A stretch of 64,000 nucleotides of DNA from Burkholderiaceae bacterium (GTDB lineage: Bacteria > Pseudomonadota > Gammaproteobacteria > Burkholderiales > Burkholderiaceae_E), in assembly GCA_023954135.1 (NCBI GenBank), contig JAMLIN010000012.1:26264-90263 (forward strand), written 5' to 3'. Positions within the stretch are counted from its first letter, which is position 1. The number at the start of each line of letters is the position of its first letter. Under the pieces are notes generated by a model that saw nothing but the letters and a program-made list of their open reading frames with translations, had not been told where the DNA came from and made no database searches. Positions 43,052-51,733 of this stretch are shown here, one piece after another. The translations under genes were made by a program, and so were the position numbers.

Positions 43052-43504
43052 TCAGCAGCAGGAGGTCGCCGACTTCGCGGTGCGCGGCGCACAGCACGCC
43101 GTGGCGGTGCCGGGCGCGGGCTGGGGTGCTTCGTTGAACATCGGGATGCTGCCCAGCGTGTGGAAATGCTCCCAGGCCACGCCCTGCGGGTCGGTTATCC
43201 AGTGCTTCTCGCTGCGCGCGTAGCAGCAAGTCGTGGTGCCTTCGTCCAGCAGCGCCATGTCGGCCGCCTGCGCTCGGGTCTTCAGCGCAGCCAGTTCCTC
43301 GGCGTCGTCGGTCTGGATGCCCAGGTGGTCGATGCCCGGCTTGCCGCCGCGCGTGGAGATGGCGAAGTTGACGGGCGGGTCTTCGAGCATCCACTTCGCG
43401 TAGTCGCCTTCGACGCGGGCCGGCTGCGCGGCGAACAGTTGGGAATAGAAGCCGATGCTGCGGTTCAGATCATCGACGTGCAGATGGACGTGGAAGCGTT
43501 TCAT
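43052..43504 (-). CDS. arsI: ArsI-type C-As lyase / CadI-like dioxygenase
   Basis: 150 residues of the vicinal-oxygen-chelate fold. The Fe(II) ligands should be the His of FHVHLHVDDL, His in GIDHLGIQTDD and a C-terminal Glu (WEHFH). The adjacent Cys pair in EGTTTCCYARSEKHW is the trivalent-arsenical site described for ArsI. It cleaves the C-As bond of methylarsenite and aromatic arsenicals. The C-terminus (TACCAPRTAKSATSCC) adds four Cys that could bind arsenic. It is the first structural gene after arsR. Confidence 0.88.
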   Translation of the reverse strand: MKRFHVHLHVDDLNRSIGFYSQLFAAQPARVEGDYAKWMLEDPPVNFAISTRGGKPGIDHLGIQTDDAEELAALKTRAQAADMALLDEGTTTCCYARSEKHWITDPQGVAWEHFHTLGSIPMFNEAPQPAPGTATACCAPRTAKSATSCC

Positions 43505-43519
43505 GGCGGGAGATTCCTT

Positions 43520-43849
43520 TCAGCAGGATGTGCATGCACGGGGATCGTCGTTGGCCTCGCACACGCCGCCCTGGCAGCAGTGCTCGGTCAGGTAGCCGAG
43601 CAGCCCGTTCATGTGGGCGAAGTCGGCGCGGTAGATCAGGTTGCGGCCTTGCTGCTCGATCGTGACCAGGCCGGAGTGGGCCAGCTCCTTCAAGTGGAAG
43701 GACAAGGCATTGCGGGCCACGTCGAGCTGGTCGGCCAACACGCTGGGGGTGAGCCCATCGAGGCCGGCGACGACCAGGGCGCGAAACACGCGCAGCCGCT
43801 GAGTGTGGGCCAGGGCGCTCAGGGTGGAGATGGCTTGGGCTTCGTTCAT
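43520..43849 (-). CDS. arsR: ArsR-family arsenic-responsive repressor
   Basis: 109 residues. The winged HTH (~10-90; LAHTQRLRVFRALVVAG, VARNALSFHLKELAHSGLV) is followed by a Cys-rich C-terminus (EHCCQGGVCEANDDPRACTSC), so arsenite is probably sensed by C-terminal thiols rather than by the classic helix-4 CVCDLC. It heads the ars-chrA operon and should autorepress through the palindrome just upstream of its ATG. Confidence 0.93.
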   Translation of the reverse strand: MNEAQAISTLSALAHTQRLRVFRALVVAGLDGLTPSVLADQLDVARNALSFHLKELAHSGLVTIEQQGRNLIYRADFAHMNGLLGYLTEHCCQGGVCEANDDPRACTSC

Positions 43850-43851
43850 TG

Positions 43852-43875
43852 TTCAATGGTACAACATCTATTGAA
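43852..43875. promoter_or_regulatory. ArsR operator
   Basis: TTCAAT (43852-43857) and ATTGAA (43870-43875) form a perfect inverted repeat around 12 bp, in an AT-rich stretch beginning 3 bp upstream of the arsR ATG. Size and position fit an ArsR/SmtB-family dimer site overlapping the promoter. Confidence 0.65.
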
Positions 43876-43983
43876 TTAATGTAGGCAATCCTGCCGTTCC
43901 TTCACCACTCGAGAGCGCCGCGCGTGGGGGGCCGGCTTTATGCGAGAATTTCCGCGAACCCCAAACCGCCGAGCCTCCCGCCG

Positions 43984-44550
43984 ATGTCCCAGACCCTGTG
44001 GTTTCTCGTCGAGACGCTCGCGAGCCTGCTCGCGACGGCCTGCATCCTGCGCGCCTACATGAACTGGATCGGCGTCATCTCGCGCGACCCGATCGGGCAA
44101 TTCATCATCGCCGTCACCGACTGGCTGGTGCGCCCCCTGCGCCGCGTGGTGCCGGGATCGCGCGGCATCGACTGGTCGAGCGTGGTCGCCGCCGCGCTCA
44201 TCGCGCTGCTGCTCGCTCTGGTCTATCTCTCCTTCGTCGGCAGGCTCGGTCCGTCGGCAGTCGGCGCGGCGGTCGTCTTCGCGATCTACTACCTGCTCAA
44301 ATGGTCGCTGTACCTGCTGATGGGGGTCGTGCTGCTGTCGGCGATCCTCAGCTGGGTCAATCCGAGTGCGCCGATCGCGCCGACTCTCAACGCACTCACC
44401 CGGCCCTTTCTCGCGCCGGTGCGCCGGATCATCCCGCTGGTGGGCGGCGTGGACCTCTCGCCCCTGGTGATCCTGATCGTCGTCCAGGTGCTGCTCGGGT
44501 TTCTCGCTTCCACCTTCGTGCCGGGCATGCTTCGCCTGATCGGCGGCTGA
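43984..44550 (+). CDS. YggT-family membrane protein
   Basis: 188 residues with two tandem YggT units, each with two transmembrane helices around a conserved RP-hinge: ISRDPIGQFIIAVTDWLVRPLRRVVP and ILSWVNPSAPIAPTLNALTRPFL. YggT proteins are implicated in osmotic or membrane-insertion functions without a firm mechanism. It is followed by DUF167, a common partner. It often follows proC, which is absent here because the arsenic block lies directly upstream. Confidence 0.88.
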   Translation: MSQTLWFLVETLASLLATACILRAYMNWIGVISRDPIGQFIIAVTDWLVRPLRRVVPGSRGIDWSSVVAAALIALLLALVYLSFVGRLGPSAVGAAVVFAIYYLLKWSLYLLMGVVLLSAILSWVNPSAPIAPTLNALTRPFLAPVRRIIPLVGGVDLSPLVILIVVQVLLGFLASTFVPGMLRLIGG

Positions 44551-44563
44551 CACGGGCTCGCCC

Positions 44564-44860
44564 GTGCGTATCTGGCTTTCCGGGGGCGCCGGACAGTGGC
44601 GTATCAAGCTTCATGTGCAGCCGGGCGCTTCGCGCACCGCGGTGCAGGGTGAATACGACGGCTGCCTGAAGCTCGCGGTGGCGGCCCCGCCGATCGATGG
44701 CCGCGCCAACGATGCCATCCTCGGATGGTTCGCGAAACGGCTCGGCGTGCCTCGCTCGGCGCTGCGCATCGCCACCGGCGCGAGCGGGCGACGCAAGACC
44801 CTGATGGTCGAAGCGGACGTTGCGGCCGAAGTGTTCGCCGGACTCGTCGGGCCGGTCTGA
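44564..44860 (+). CDS. DUF167/YggU-family protein
   Basis: 98 residues from GTG 44564, 13 bp after yggT. DUF167 core: KLHVQPGASRTAVQGEYDG, LKLAVAAPPIDGRANDAIL and RIATGASGRRKTLMVEA. This is a small conserved alpha/beta protein of unknown function, nearly always beside yggT. Confidence 0.88.
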   Translation: MRIWLSGGAGQWRIKLHVQPGASRTAVQGEYDGCLKLAVAAPPIDGRANDAILGWFAKRLGVPRSALRIATGASGRRKTLMVEADVAAEVFAGLVGPV

Positions 44861-44882
44861 AGGCCGGATATCGGCCGCAGCG

Positions 44883-45860
44883 CTACCAGGGCAGCTCGCC
44901 CCAGACCTGCTGGAAGCGCCGGGCGACGGCGTCCCGGTCGATCGGGTGGTTCTGCGGGCCCTGGCATTCGATCTTGATCGCGCCCATCAGGCTGCCGAGC
45001 CGGGCGCAGCGCAGCCAGTCCCAGCCGTTGGCGAGCCCGTAGAGCAGGCCGCCGCGATAGGCGTCCCCGCAGCCGGTCGGATCGACGGTGGCGCGCACCG
45101 GCGCCGCCTCGATGTGCTCGCAGGCATCGCCGCGGTAGAGCAGTGAGCCTTCGCCGCCGCGGGTGACGATGAGCGTGTCGACCTTGCCCGCGATCGCTTC
45201 GGTGGTCATGCCGGTGCGTTCGCCGAGCATCGCCGCCTCGTAGTCGTTCACCACCACCGCACTCGCGATGTCGATGAATTCGCGCAACTCGGCGCCGTCG
45301 AACATCGGCATGCCCTGGCCCGGATCGAACACGAAGGGGATGCCGGCATCGGCCAGGCCACGGGCATGATCGATCATGGCCTCCTTGCCGTTGGGGCCGA
45401 CGATGCCCCAGCAGGCGGGCAGGGCGGTATCGACGCGCACCAGGTGAGCGATCGACATCGCGCCCGGATGGAATGCGTTGATCTGGTTGTCGGCGAGGTC
45501 CGTCGTGATGAAGGCCTGCGGGGTGTGCAGCGAATCATCGATGCGGATCGCACTGGTGTCGATGCCGGCGGCGGCAAGACGCTCGACGTATTCGACGCCA
45601 TCGTGGCCGACGGCCGCGAGGATCACCGGTTCGCCGCCGAGCCCTCGCAGGTTGTACGCGATGTTCGCCGCGCAGCCGCCGTATTCGCGCTTGAGCCGGG
45701 GCGTCAGGAACGAGACGTTCAGGATGTGGGTGCGCTCGGGCAGGATATGGTCCGCGAAGCGGCCCTCGAAGACCATGATCGTGTCGTAGGCCACCGAGCC
45801 GCTGACCAGGACGCGGCGGCTGTGGGCTTGGCGGGAATCGGGAGGCGTGGCGTCGGACAA
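44883..45860 (-). CDS. PfkB-family carbohydrate/nucleoside kinase
   Basis: 325 residues. Ribokinase fold: GSVAYDTIMVFEGRFADHIL near the N-terminus, YGGCAANIAYNLRGLGG (substrate region), and the C-terminal signature DPTGCGDAYRGGLLYGLANG with catalytic Asp (GCGD for the usual GAGD). It resembles the adenosine kinase-like proteins of betaproteobacteria; adenosine or a sugar is the likely substrate, not decidable from sequence. It converges on DUF167 with 22 bp between stops. Confidence 0.87.
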   Translation of the reverse strand: MSDATPPDSRQAHSRRVLVSGSVAYDTIMVFEGRFADHILPERTHILNVSFLTPRLKREYGGCAANIAYNLRGLGGEPVILAAVGHDGVEYVERLAAAGIDTSAIRIDDSLHTPQAFITTDLADNQINAFHPGAMSIAHLVRVDTALPACWGIVGPNGKEAMIDHARGLADAGIPFVFDPGQGMPMFDGAELREFIDIASAVVVNDYEAAMLGERTGMTTEAIAGKVDTLIVTRGGEGSLLYRGDACEHIEAAPVRATVDPTGCGDAYRGGLLYGLANGWDWLRCARLGSLMGAIKIECQGPQNHPIDRDAVARRFQQVWGELPW

Positions 45861-45933
45861 GCTGGAGTCTCCGGAGCAGGTGTGGCGGACGGCGCGTGGA
45901 TGGCGGACCCCGTGCGCTGCACGGGCGGACGAT

Positions 45934-46929
45934 TCAAGGATAGAACAGGATCGCGCGGTAGCCGCTCGGGACGACTTCGTCGATCGCGATGTCGAGCGCG
46001 ACCGACTTCTCGGTGTTGCCGGCGAAGCCCTCGGCGACCGGTCCGCCGACCCGGTATTCGTCGGGCAGCAGGACGCGGCTCGCGACCACGCCGCCGAAGG
46101 CGTCGGTCAGCGTCAGCTCGATCGCCGGCCACTGCACCGGGTGCGAGGCGCGATTGCGCAGCAGCGCATTGAGCCGGTAGACGCCGGTCGCGCCGGTGCC
46201 CGCAAGCTCGAAGGATTCGATCGTGAGCTTGTCCGGCAGCCGCGGCAGCTCGATCTCCAGGCCGAGCGGTGTGCCCAGCGCCGACAGCAGCGGCCGGATC
46301 GACGGCATGCGCGCCGCCAGCAGGTCGCGCGAACCGAGGGCGAGCTGCAGGACCAGGAGCACGGCCAGCGCGCCCACCGCGATGGCAAGGTAGCGCTGCG
46401 ATATGCGCGAGGGTGCTCGCTGCCTGACCGGAGCGAATGCGCCGCTCGGGCTGTCGATGAAATCGTCGGGCAGGTCGGCATCCGCGGCGATCGCCGCATC
46501 GCCGCCGGCCTCGATTCCGGTTGCGGCTTCGGCACGGGTTTCCGCGCCGGCGCGGTCGCGGCCGCCGTCATCGGCGCGCGCAGCCGCCGGGGGCTCGTCG
46601 CCGACGAGCCGCTCGGGTTCGCGCCGCGGCGGCGGCTCCGGCCGCATCGGGCCCGCGGGCGGTCCTTCCCGGCCGGCCTCGGCCCGGTGCTTGCCGATCA
46701 CGGTCTCGGGCAGGAAGAACGCGGTCTTGAGATCGGGCGAATCGGGGTTCGCCGGCCCCGCGCTCGGGCGCGGCGCGGGGCGCGGCTCATTCACGTAGCG
46801 CAGGTTGTCGATGCCCGAGAACACATGCTGGCAGACACCGCAGCGCACGAGCCCGCGACGCAGCTTCAGCTGGTCGGGTACGACCTTGAAGCTGGTCTGG
46901 CATTGGGGGCAGGTGGTCGCGAGCGCCAT
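45934..46929 (-). CDS. MJ0042 zinc-ribbon and DUF3426 membrane protein
   Basis: 331 residues. The N-terminal zinc ribbon has CPQCQTSF and CGVCQHVF (two CxxC pairs), followed by a long Pro/Ala/Arg low-complexity linker, one transmembrane helix (~178-200; YLAIAVGALAVLLVLQLAL), and a C-terminal DUF3426 domain (IESFELAGTGATGVYRLNAL, LTDAFGGVVASRVLLPDEY). It follows prmA by 39 bp on the same strand, as is usual in betaproteobacteria. The function is unknown. Confidence 0.9.
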   Translation of the reverse strand: MALATTCPQCQTSFKVVPDQLKLRRGLVRCGVCQHVFSGIDNLRYVNEPRPAPRPSAGPANPDSPDLKTAFFLPETVIGKHRAEAGREGPPAGPMRPEPPPRREPERLVGDEPPAAARADDGGRDRAGAETRAEAATGIEAGGDAAIAADADLPDDFIDSPSGAFAPVRQRAPSRISQRYLAIAVGALAVLLVLQLALGSRDLLAARMPSIRPLLSALGTPLGLEIELPRLPDKLTIESFELAGTGATGVYRLNALLRNRASHPVQWPAIELTLTDAFGGVVASRVLLPDEYRVGGPVAEGFAGNTEKSVALDIAIDEVVPSGYRAILFYP

Positions 46930-46968
46930 CGCGCGTGGCCGTGGTCGGTGGTTGGGGTCAGCCGGCGA

Positions 46969-47883
46969 TCATGCCTGCCGGATGCCCCGCAGGCAAGCCC
47001 AGCCCTCGTCGACCTGGTCGACCTCGATGCGGCATCGCGTATAGCAGGCCGCGACTTCGTCGACCTGCCTGTCGAGCAGGCCGGCGAGCAGGATCGTGCC
47101 GCCCGGCACGAGCAGGTTCTCGAGCATCGGGGCGAGCAGCTTGAGCGGATTGGCGAGGATGTTGGCTAGCACGATGTCGGCAGGCGGCGGCGCCGGCTCG
47201 CGGCTGCTGCGGATCTCGAGCTCGACATGATTGGCGGCGGCATTGTCGGCCGTGCTCGCCAGCGCCTGCTCGTCGATGTCGATGGCGACCACTTCGCGCG
47301 CCCCGAGCCGGGCGCTGGCGATCGCGAGGATTCCGGAACCGCAGCCGTAGTCGATCACCCGCATGCCGGCCGGCATCGCCCGCTCGAGCCAGCGCAGGCA
47401 CATGCGCGTGGTCGGATGGCTGCCGGTGCCGAAGGCCAGGCCGGGGTCGAGCACGATGGTGCGCCTGCGGTCGGCGTCGCCGACGCGATGCCAGCTCGGC
47501 GATATCCGCAGGCGCGGGCCGACCTCGATCGGCGCGAACTGCGCCTGCGTCTCGCCCACCCAGTCGCGTTCGGCGATGGCGCGGCGCTGGCTGCGTGCCG
47601 GAACGGGTTCGCCGGCGATGTCCGCGGCTTGCGCGAGCAGCGCCACGCCGGCGAGCGGATCCTCGGGGTCGCCTTCGAGCAGCACCCGCAGGCGGGATCG
47701 CTGCCAGCCGGTCGCGGGCGGCGGCTCGCCCGGCTCGCCGAAGATCGGCTGCTCGAGCTCGCCGTCGGCATCCGCGTCCTCGACCTGCACCGACAGGGCG
47801 CCGGCCGCGAGCAGGGCATCGCTCCAGGCGTCGACCCGCTCGCCGTCGACGATGAACTCGAGCTCGATCCAGGCGCCGTTCAT
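46969..47883 (-). CDS. prmA: Ribosomal protein L11 methyltransferase
   Basis: 304 residues. The N-terminal substrate-recognition domain ([20 protein letters not shown]) is followed by a class I SAM methyltransferase: [39 protein letters not shown] and [17 protein letters not shown] (NILANP, catalytic region). It trimethylates L11. The start overlaps the accC stop (ATGA), placing it in the aroQ-accB-accC-prmA unit. Confidence 0.95.
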   Translation of the reverse strand: MNGAWIELEFIVDGERVDAWSDALLAAGALSVQVEDADADGELEQPIFGEPGEPPPATGWQRSRLRVLLEGDPEDPLAGVALLAQAADIAGEPVPARSQRRAIAERDWVGETQAQFAPIEVGPRLRISPSWHRVGDADRRRTIVLDPGLAFGTGSHPTTRMCLRWLERAMPAGMRVIDYGCGSGILAIASARLGAREVVAIDIDEQALASTADNAAANHVELEIRSSREPAPPPADIVLANILANPLKLLAPMLENLLVPGGTILLAGLLDRQVDEVAACYTRCRIEVDQVDEGWACLRGIRQA

Positions 47884-49226
47884 TGCAGGCCGGCGAGCTT
47901 CTTCTCGAGATAGTGGATCGAGGTGCCGCCGGCGATGAAGTTCGCATCGAGCATCAGGTCGCGATGCAGCGCCAGGTTGGTCTGGATGCCCTCGACCGCC
48001 ATCTCCGAGAGCGCGATCCGCATCCGGCGCAGCGCCTGCTCGCGGGTGTCGCCGTAGGTGAGCACCTTGCCGATCATCGAGTCGTAGTGCGGCGGCACGA
48101 AGTAGCCGGTGTACGCATGGCTGTCGACCCGGATGCCGGGGCCGCCGGGCGGGTGCCAGCCGGTGATCCGCCCGGGGGAGGGCACGAAGCGGTAGGGATC
48201 CTCGGCGTTGATCCGGCATTCGATCGCGTGGCCGCGCAGGACGACGTCGCGCTGGCGCAGCGACAGCTTCTCGCCGGCGGCGATGCGGATCTGTTCCTGC
48301 ACCAGGTCGACGCCGGTGATCAGCTCGGTGACCGGATGCTCGACCTGGATCCGGGTGTTCATCTCGATGAAGTAGAACTCGCCGTCCTCGTAGAGGAACT
48401 CGAAGGTGCCCGCGCCGCGGTAGCCGATCTTGCGGCAGGCATCCGCGCAACGGTTGCCGATTCTCTCTATCTGGCGGCGCGGGATCCCGGGAGCCGGTCC
48501 TTCCTCGATGATCTTCTGGTGGCGGCGCTGCATCGAGCAGTCCCGCTCGCCGAGGTAGATCGCGTTGCCGAGCTCGTCGGCCAGGACCTGGATCTCGATG
48601 TGACGCGGGTTCTCGAGATACTTCTCCATGTAGACGGCCGGATTCCCGAAGGCGGCACTGGCTTCGGCGCGCGTCATCGACACCGCGTTGAGCAGGGCCG
48701 CCTCGGTGTGGACCACCCGCATGCCGCGCCCGCCGCCGCCGCCCGAGGCCTTGATGATCACCGGGAACCCGATCTCGCGGGCGATCCGGGTGATCTCGAC
48801 CGGGTCCTCGCCGAGGGCGCCATCCGAGCCGGGCACGCAGGGAACGCCGGCGGCCTTCATCGCGTCCTTGGCCGAGACCTTGTCGCCCATCATGCGGATC
48901 GTCTCGGGGCGCGGGCCGATGAACACGAAGCCGCTCTTCTCGACCCGTTCGGCGAAGTCGGCGTTCTCGGAAAGGAATCCGTAGCCGGGATGGATCGCTT
49001 CGGCATCGGTCACCTCGGCGGCGCTGATGATCGCCGGGACATGCAGATAGCTGTCGCGCGAGGGGGGAGGTCCGATGCAGACCGATTCGTCCGCGAGCTT
49101 GACGTACTTGGCCTCGGTGTCGGCCTGCGAGTGAACGACGACCGTCTTGATGCCCAGCTCACGGCAGGCGCGCTGCACGCGCAAGGCGATTTCGCCTCGA
49201 TTGGCGATCAGGATCTTTTCGAACAT
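47880..49226 (-). CDS. accC: Acetyl-CoA carboxylase, biotin carboxylase subunit
   Basis: 448 residues, the usual length. [20 protein letters not shown] starts the pre-ATP-grasp domain; the ATP-grasp has the Gly-rich loop [14 protein letters not shown] (~159) and catalytic [14 protein letters not shown]; the C-terminal domain ends with [11 protein letters not shown]. It carboxylates biotin on AccB with ATP and bicarbonate for malonyl-CoA synthesis. It is 55 bp downstream of accB. Confidence 0.97.
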   Translation of the reverse strand: MFEKILIANRGEIALRVQRACRELGIKTVVVHSQADTEAKYVKLADESVCIGPPPSRDSYLHVPAIISAAEVTDAEAIHPGYGFLSENADFAERVEKSGFVFIGPRPETIRMMGDKVSAKDAMKAAGVPCVPGSDGALGEDPVEITRIAREIGFPVIIKASGGGGGRGMRVVHTEAALLNAVSMTRAEASAAFGNPAVYMEKYLENPRHIEIQVLADELGNAIYLGERDCSMQRRHQKIIEEGPAPGIPRRQIERIGNRCADACRKIGYRGAGTFEFLYEDGEFYFIEMNTRIQVEHPVTELITGVDLVQEQIRIAAGEKLSLRQRDVVLRGHAIECRINAEDPYRFVPSPGRITGWHPPGGPGIRVDSHAYTGYFVPPHYDSMIGKVLTYGDTREQALRRMRIALSEMAVEGIQTNLALHRDLMLDANFIAGGTSIHYLEKKLAGLQ

Positions 49227-49281
49227 CAGGGTTTCCTGTGGGCCGGCCGGGGAATGGCGCCAGGCGCCGCGGATGGGGGCC

Positions 49282-49767
49282 TCATTCGATGACGAACAGC
49301 GGCTGGCCGAACTCGACCGGCTGGCCGTTCTCGACCAGGATCGCCTTGATCCGCCCGGCCTTGTCGGCTTCGATCTCGTTGAGCAGCTTCATCGCCTCGA
49401 TGATGCACAGGGTGTCGCCTTCGGCGACGGTATCGCCGACCTGCACGAAGGGATCGGCGCCCGGCTGGGATGCCCGGTAGAAGGTGCCCACCATGGGCGA
49501 GAGGACCGGATGCCCTTCCGGGATCGAGGGGGTCGCCGGAGCGGTCGCCGTGGCCGCCGCCGCCGGGGCGGGCTGGGTCGCGGGCGCCGGCATGGCCGGT
49601 TGCGGCGCCATCATGGGCGCCGGCATCGCATGGTAGTTGATCGGTGCGGGCGCCGGCGGCGGCGCCTTGACGATGCGCACCTGTCCATCGCCCTCGGTGA
49701 TCTCCAGTTCGGAGATGTTCGACTCGGCGACGAGGTCGATCAGTGTCTTCAGCTTCCTGAGATCCAT
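49282..49767 (-). CDS. accB: Acetyl-CoA carboxylase, biotin carboxyl carrier protein
   Basis: 161 residues. The N-terminal helical region ([20 protein letters not shown]) is followed by an Ala/Pro/Met-rich linker (~36-85) and a biotinyl domain with acceptor Lys in [17 protein letters not shown] (~125). It accepts carboxybiotin from AccC and delivers to AccA/AccD, which are not in this window. It lies between aroQ and accC as in many proteobacteria. Confidence 0.97.
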   Translation of the reverse strand: MDLRKLKTLIDLVAESNISELEITEGDGQVRIVKAPPPAPAPINYHAMPAPMMAPQPAMPAPATQPAPAAAATATAPATPSIPEGHPVLSPMVGTFYRASQPGADPFVQVGDTVAEGDTLCIIEAMKLLNEIEADKAGRIKAILVENGQPVEFGQPLFVIE

Positions 49768-49844
49768 CGAGTCTGCTCCCTTGCTTGCTGATTCCGCGCG
49801 CCTGCCGGCGGCCTGTATTGTTCGGGTATCGGTGCCGTCGCGAC

Positions 49845-50324
49845 TCAGGCCTGCTCGAGGCCGGCCGCGCCGGGCCAGTCCGCGCCTTCGAGCCGCTCGA
49901 TCGCGAACTCGAGCGCGAGCCGGTAGCCGCTCGGCCCCAGCCCGGTGATCACGCCTTCGGCCAGGTCCGAGAGCCAGGACCTGCGCCGGAAGGATTCGCG
50001 CCGGTGGACGTTCGAGATGTGGATCTCGATGAAAGGCACCGCGACCGCGGCGAAGGCATCGCGGATCGCGACGCTGGTATGGGTGAACGCACCCGGGTTG
50101 ATGAGGATGAAGTCGACGCCGGATTCGCGGGCGGCGTGGATCCTGTCGACGATGGCGCCTTCATGATTGGACTGGAAGGAGGCGAACGCATGGCCATGGC
50201 CGGCTGCATGACGGGCCAGCCCGCGGTCGATCTCGGCCAGCGTGGTGCGGCCGTAGACATCGGGCTCCCGGCTGCCCAGCAGGTTCAGGTTCGGCCCGTG
50301 GATCGCCCAGATCGTCTTGGACAT
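49845..50324 (-). CDS. aroQ: 3-dehydroquinate dehydratase, type II
   Basis: 159 residues from ATG 50324. Dodecameric type II dehydroquinase motifs: [18 protein letters not shown] (with the flexible-loop Arg and catalytic Tyr), [31 protein letters not shown] and [15 protein letters not shown]. Shikimate pathway step 3. It is the first gene of the aroQ-accB-accC-prmA unit. Confidence 0.97.
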   Translation of the reverse strand: MSKTIWAIHGPNLNLLGSREPDVYGRTTLAEIDRGLARHAAGHGHAFASFQSNHEGAIVDRIHAARESGVDFILINPGAFTHTSVAIRDAFAAVAVPFIEIHISNVHRRESFRRRSWLSDLAEGVITGLGPSGYRLALEFAIERLEGADWPGAAGLEQA

Positions 50325-50361
50325 GGGGCTCGGCGCGCGGCGGTAGTTGAGGAAAACCGGG

Positions 50362-50391
50362 ATTTTGAGCGCAATTGGACGCAAATGTCCA
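50362..50391 (-). promoter_or_regulatory. Probable promoter of aroQ-accB-accC-prmA
   Basis: On the minus strand TGGACA (50391-50386) and CAAAAT (50367-50362) are separated by 18 bp. The predicted start near 50355 gives a leader of about 30 bases to the aroQ ATG. Confidence 0.45.
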
Positions 50392-50398
50392 GATGTTT

Positions 50399-50422
50399 GC
50401 AACAAATGTCAGATTTTGTTGC
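50399..50422. promoter_or_regulatory. 24-bp perfect palindrome upstream of the aroQ/acc promoter
   Basis: GCAACAAA (50399-50406) and TTTGTTGC (50415-50422) are exact inverted repeats around 8 bp. The palindrome lies 7 bp upstream of the predicted -35, in an AT-rich pocket of GC-rich DNA. Its arms also overlap an imperfect direct repeat of CAAATGTC-AGAT. It looks like a regulator site; the protein is unknown. As RNA it could also end the tlpA transcript, but there is no U-tract. Confidence 0.5.
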
Positions 50423-50463
50423 GAATGCGCTTCGTCCGCGCAGGCTCGCGGCGACAGCCGGAT

Positions 50464-51012
50464 TCAGGCTGGCCGGGCGCTGGCGGCTTCGAGGACGCCG
50501 CGCAGGGCGGGTTCGCTGACTCGGCCCAGCACCCGGGTGCGGACGATGCCGGCCGGGTCCACCACGACGGTGAAGGGCAGGCCGCCTTGCGAGTTGCCCA
50601 GCGCCCGCATCCATTCGAGAGCGCCGCCGCTGGCAACCAGCAAAGGGTAGCTCACCGGGTATTTCTCTGCAAATCGACGGATGTTGGTGTCGGAATCGAT
50701 GCCGATACCCAGGATTTGCACCCCGCGCCCGGCCATGTCGGCCTGCATCGCGGAGAGCTCCGGCATCTCCTCGATGCAGGGCGCGCACCAGGTGGCCCAG
50801 AAATTGAAGACCACCGTCCGTCCCCTGAAGTCGGCCAGGGCCACCGGCTTGCCCGCGACATCGGGCAGGGTCAGGCCGAACATCGCCTCGATCGCCGGAT
50901 CGACTCCGCCCGGATCCGCGTCCGAGAAGCGGCGCAGGCCGAACCACAGGCCGGCGGCTGCCGCTGCGATCCCGACACCCGTGCCCAGCATGATGCGGCG
51001 GCCCGGACTCAC
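50464..51012 (-). CDS. TlpA-family thiol:disulfide oxidoreductase
   Basis: 182 residues from GTG 51012, which overlaps the previous stop (GTGA); ATG 50991 is the alternative. The signal anchor is IMLGTGVGIAAAAAGLWFGL, then a periplasmic thioredoxin fold with FNFWATWCAPCIEEMPEL (active site CAPC) and cis-Pro region GGLPFTVVVD. TlpA/ResA proteins usually reduce disulfides, often for cytochrome c or oxidase assembly. It is translationally coupled to the upstream unknown gene. Confidence 0.92.
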   Translation of the reverse strand: MSPGRRIMLGTGVGIAAAAAGLWFGLRRFSDADPGGVDPAIEAMFGLTLPDVAGKPVALADFRGRTVVFNFWATWCAPCIEEMPELSAMQADMAGRGVQILGIGIDSDTNIRRFAEKYPVSYPLLVASGGALEWMRALGNSQGGLPFTVVVDPAGIVRTRVLGRVSEPALRGVLEAASARPA

Positions 51013-51665
51013 GATCCCGATCCTTGCCCGTCCGGGTTGCCGGGCGCGGAACCGGCGGCGATTCCGGCCTGCGCCTGCCCGATGCGCGCGTGCAGGGCTC
51101 GCAGGTTGCCGCGTTCGGCGCCGCGCGCGCCGCTCGCGCGCAGCGCGCCGCGCAGGTCGTCGCGGGCGTACAGCGACAGCAGGACCGGCTCGTCGCGCCA
51201 GTAGAAGGCCAGCGTCTCGACCTCGGAGGCGTCGCGCAGGTGAGCCATGGTGGTGATCTCGAAGCGGATCTGGTGGTCGAGCAGCGCGATCTCGACTTCC
51301 TTCGGATTGTCGTGAAAGACCTGCAGGTGGATCGGCGCATGCTCGGCGACGATGCCTTTCCAGACCGCGCCGGTCAGGTAGGGATCGAAGGGTTCGAGCC
51401 ACTGCATCAGCGAAGCGGCGACTTCGCGCCGATGCGCCACCCGTGCCTCGTGCTCCTCGTCGAACAGGGCGAGATGCTCGGCGAGCGCCTCGTCGACGGC
51501 GTCGTTGTCGGGCAGCGCCGAGACGGGCGGGCGGCTGCGGCCGGTGATCTCGCGGGCCGCCTTGCGCTTGGCCGCGCCGTAGTCGAGCCCGGCGTCGGCC
51601 ACCAGGCGGGCGGCGAGCCCGGCGATCTCGCGCCGGATCGATTCTGGGGAACTGGCCACGGGCAT
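51009..51665 (-). CDS. Conserved hypothetical protein, divergent from mpl
   Basis: 218 residues. I do not recognise a named family. The N-terminal half is helical (LVADAGLDYGAAKRKAAREI); the middle FDPYLTGAVWKGIVAEHAPI with HLQVFHDNPKEVEIALLDHQ recalls nucleotidyltransferase-like folds. It has no signal or membrane segment. Its position beside mpl, coupled to a tlpA gene, is the only functional hint. The C-terminal 25 residues are low complexity. Confidence 0.7.
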   Translation of the reverse strand: MPVASSPESIRREIAGLAARLVADAGLDYGAAKRKAAREITGRSRPPVSALPDNDAVDEALAEHLALFDEEHEARVAHRREVAASLMQWLEPFDPYLTGAVWKGIVAEHAPIHLQVFHDNPKEVEIALLDHQIRFEITTMAHLRDASEVETLAFYWRDEPVLLSLYARDDLRGALRASGARGAERGNLRALHARIGQAQAGIAAGSAPGNPDGQGSGS

Positions 51666-51686
51666 CAGGCGGGAGGAGCGCTCCGT

Positions 51687-51702
51687 TAGAATCCCGATTC
51701 TA
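51687..51702. promoter_or_regulatory. Symmetric divergent -10 element between mpl and the hypothetical gene
   Basis: TAGAATCCCGATTCTA is a perfect palindrome whose arms are a -10 hexamer (TAGAAT, 5/6) on each strand, positioned properly for both genes. No good -35 is visible either way. Confidence 0.4.
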
Positions 51703-51733
51703 CCGGACCCCGTCCGGCGAGCCGGCGAGCCTC

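Noticed and set aside
43876..43983. Attachment site or direct repeat at the proximal edge of the arsenic block
   Set aside because: I compared the edges near 38950-39100 and 43876-43983 and saw no shared direct repeat.
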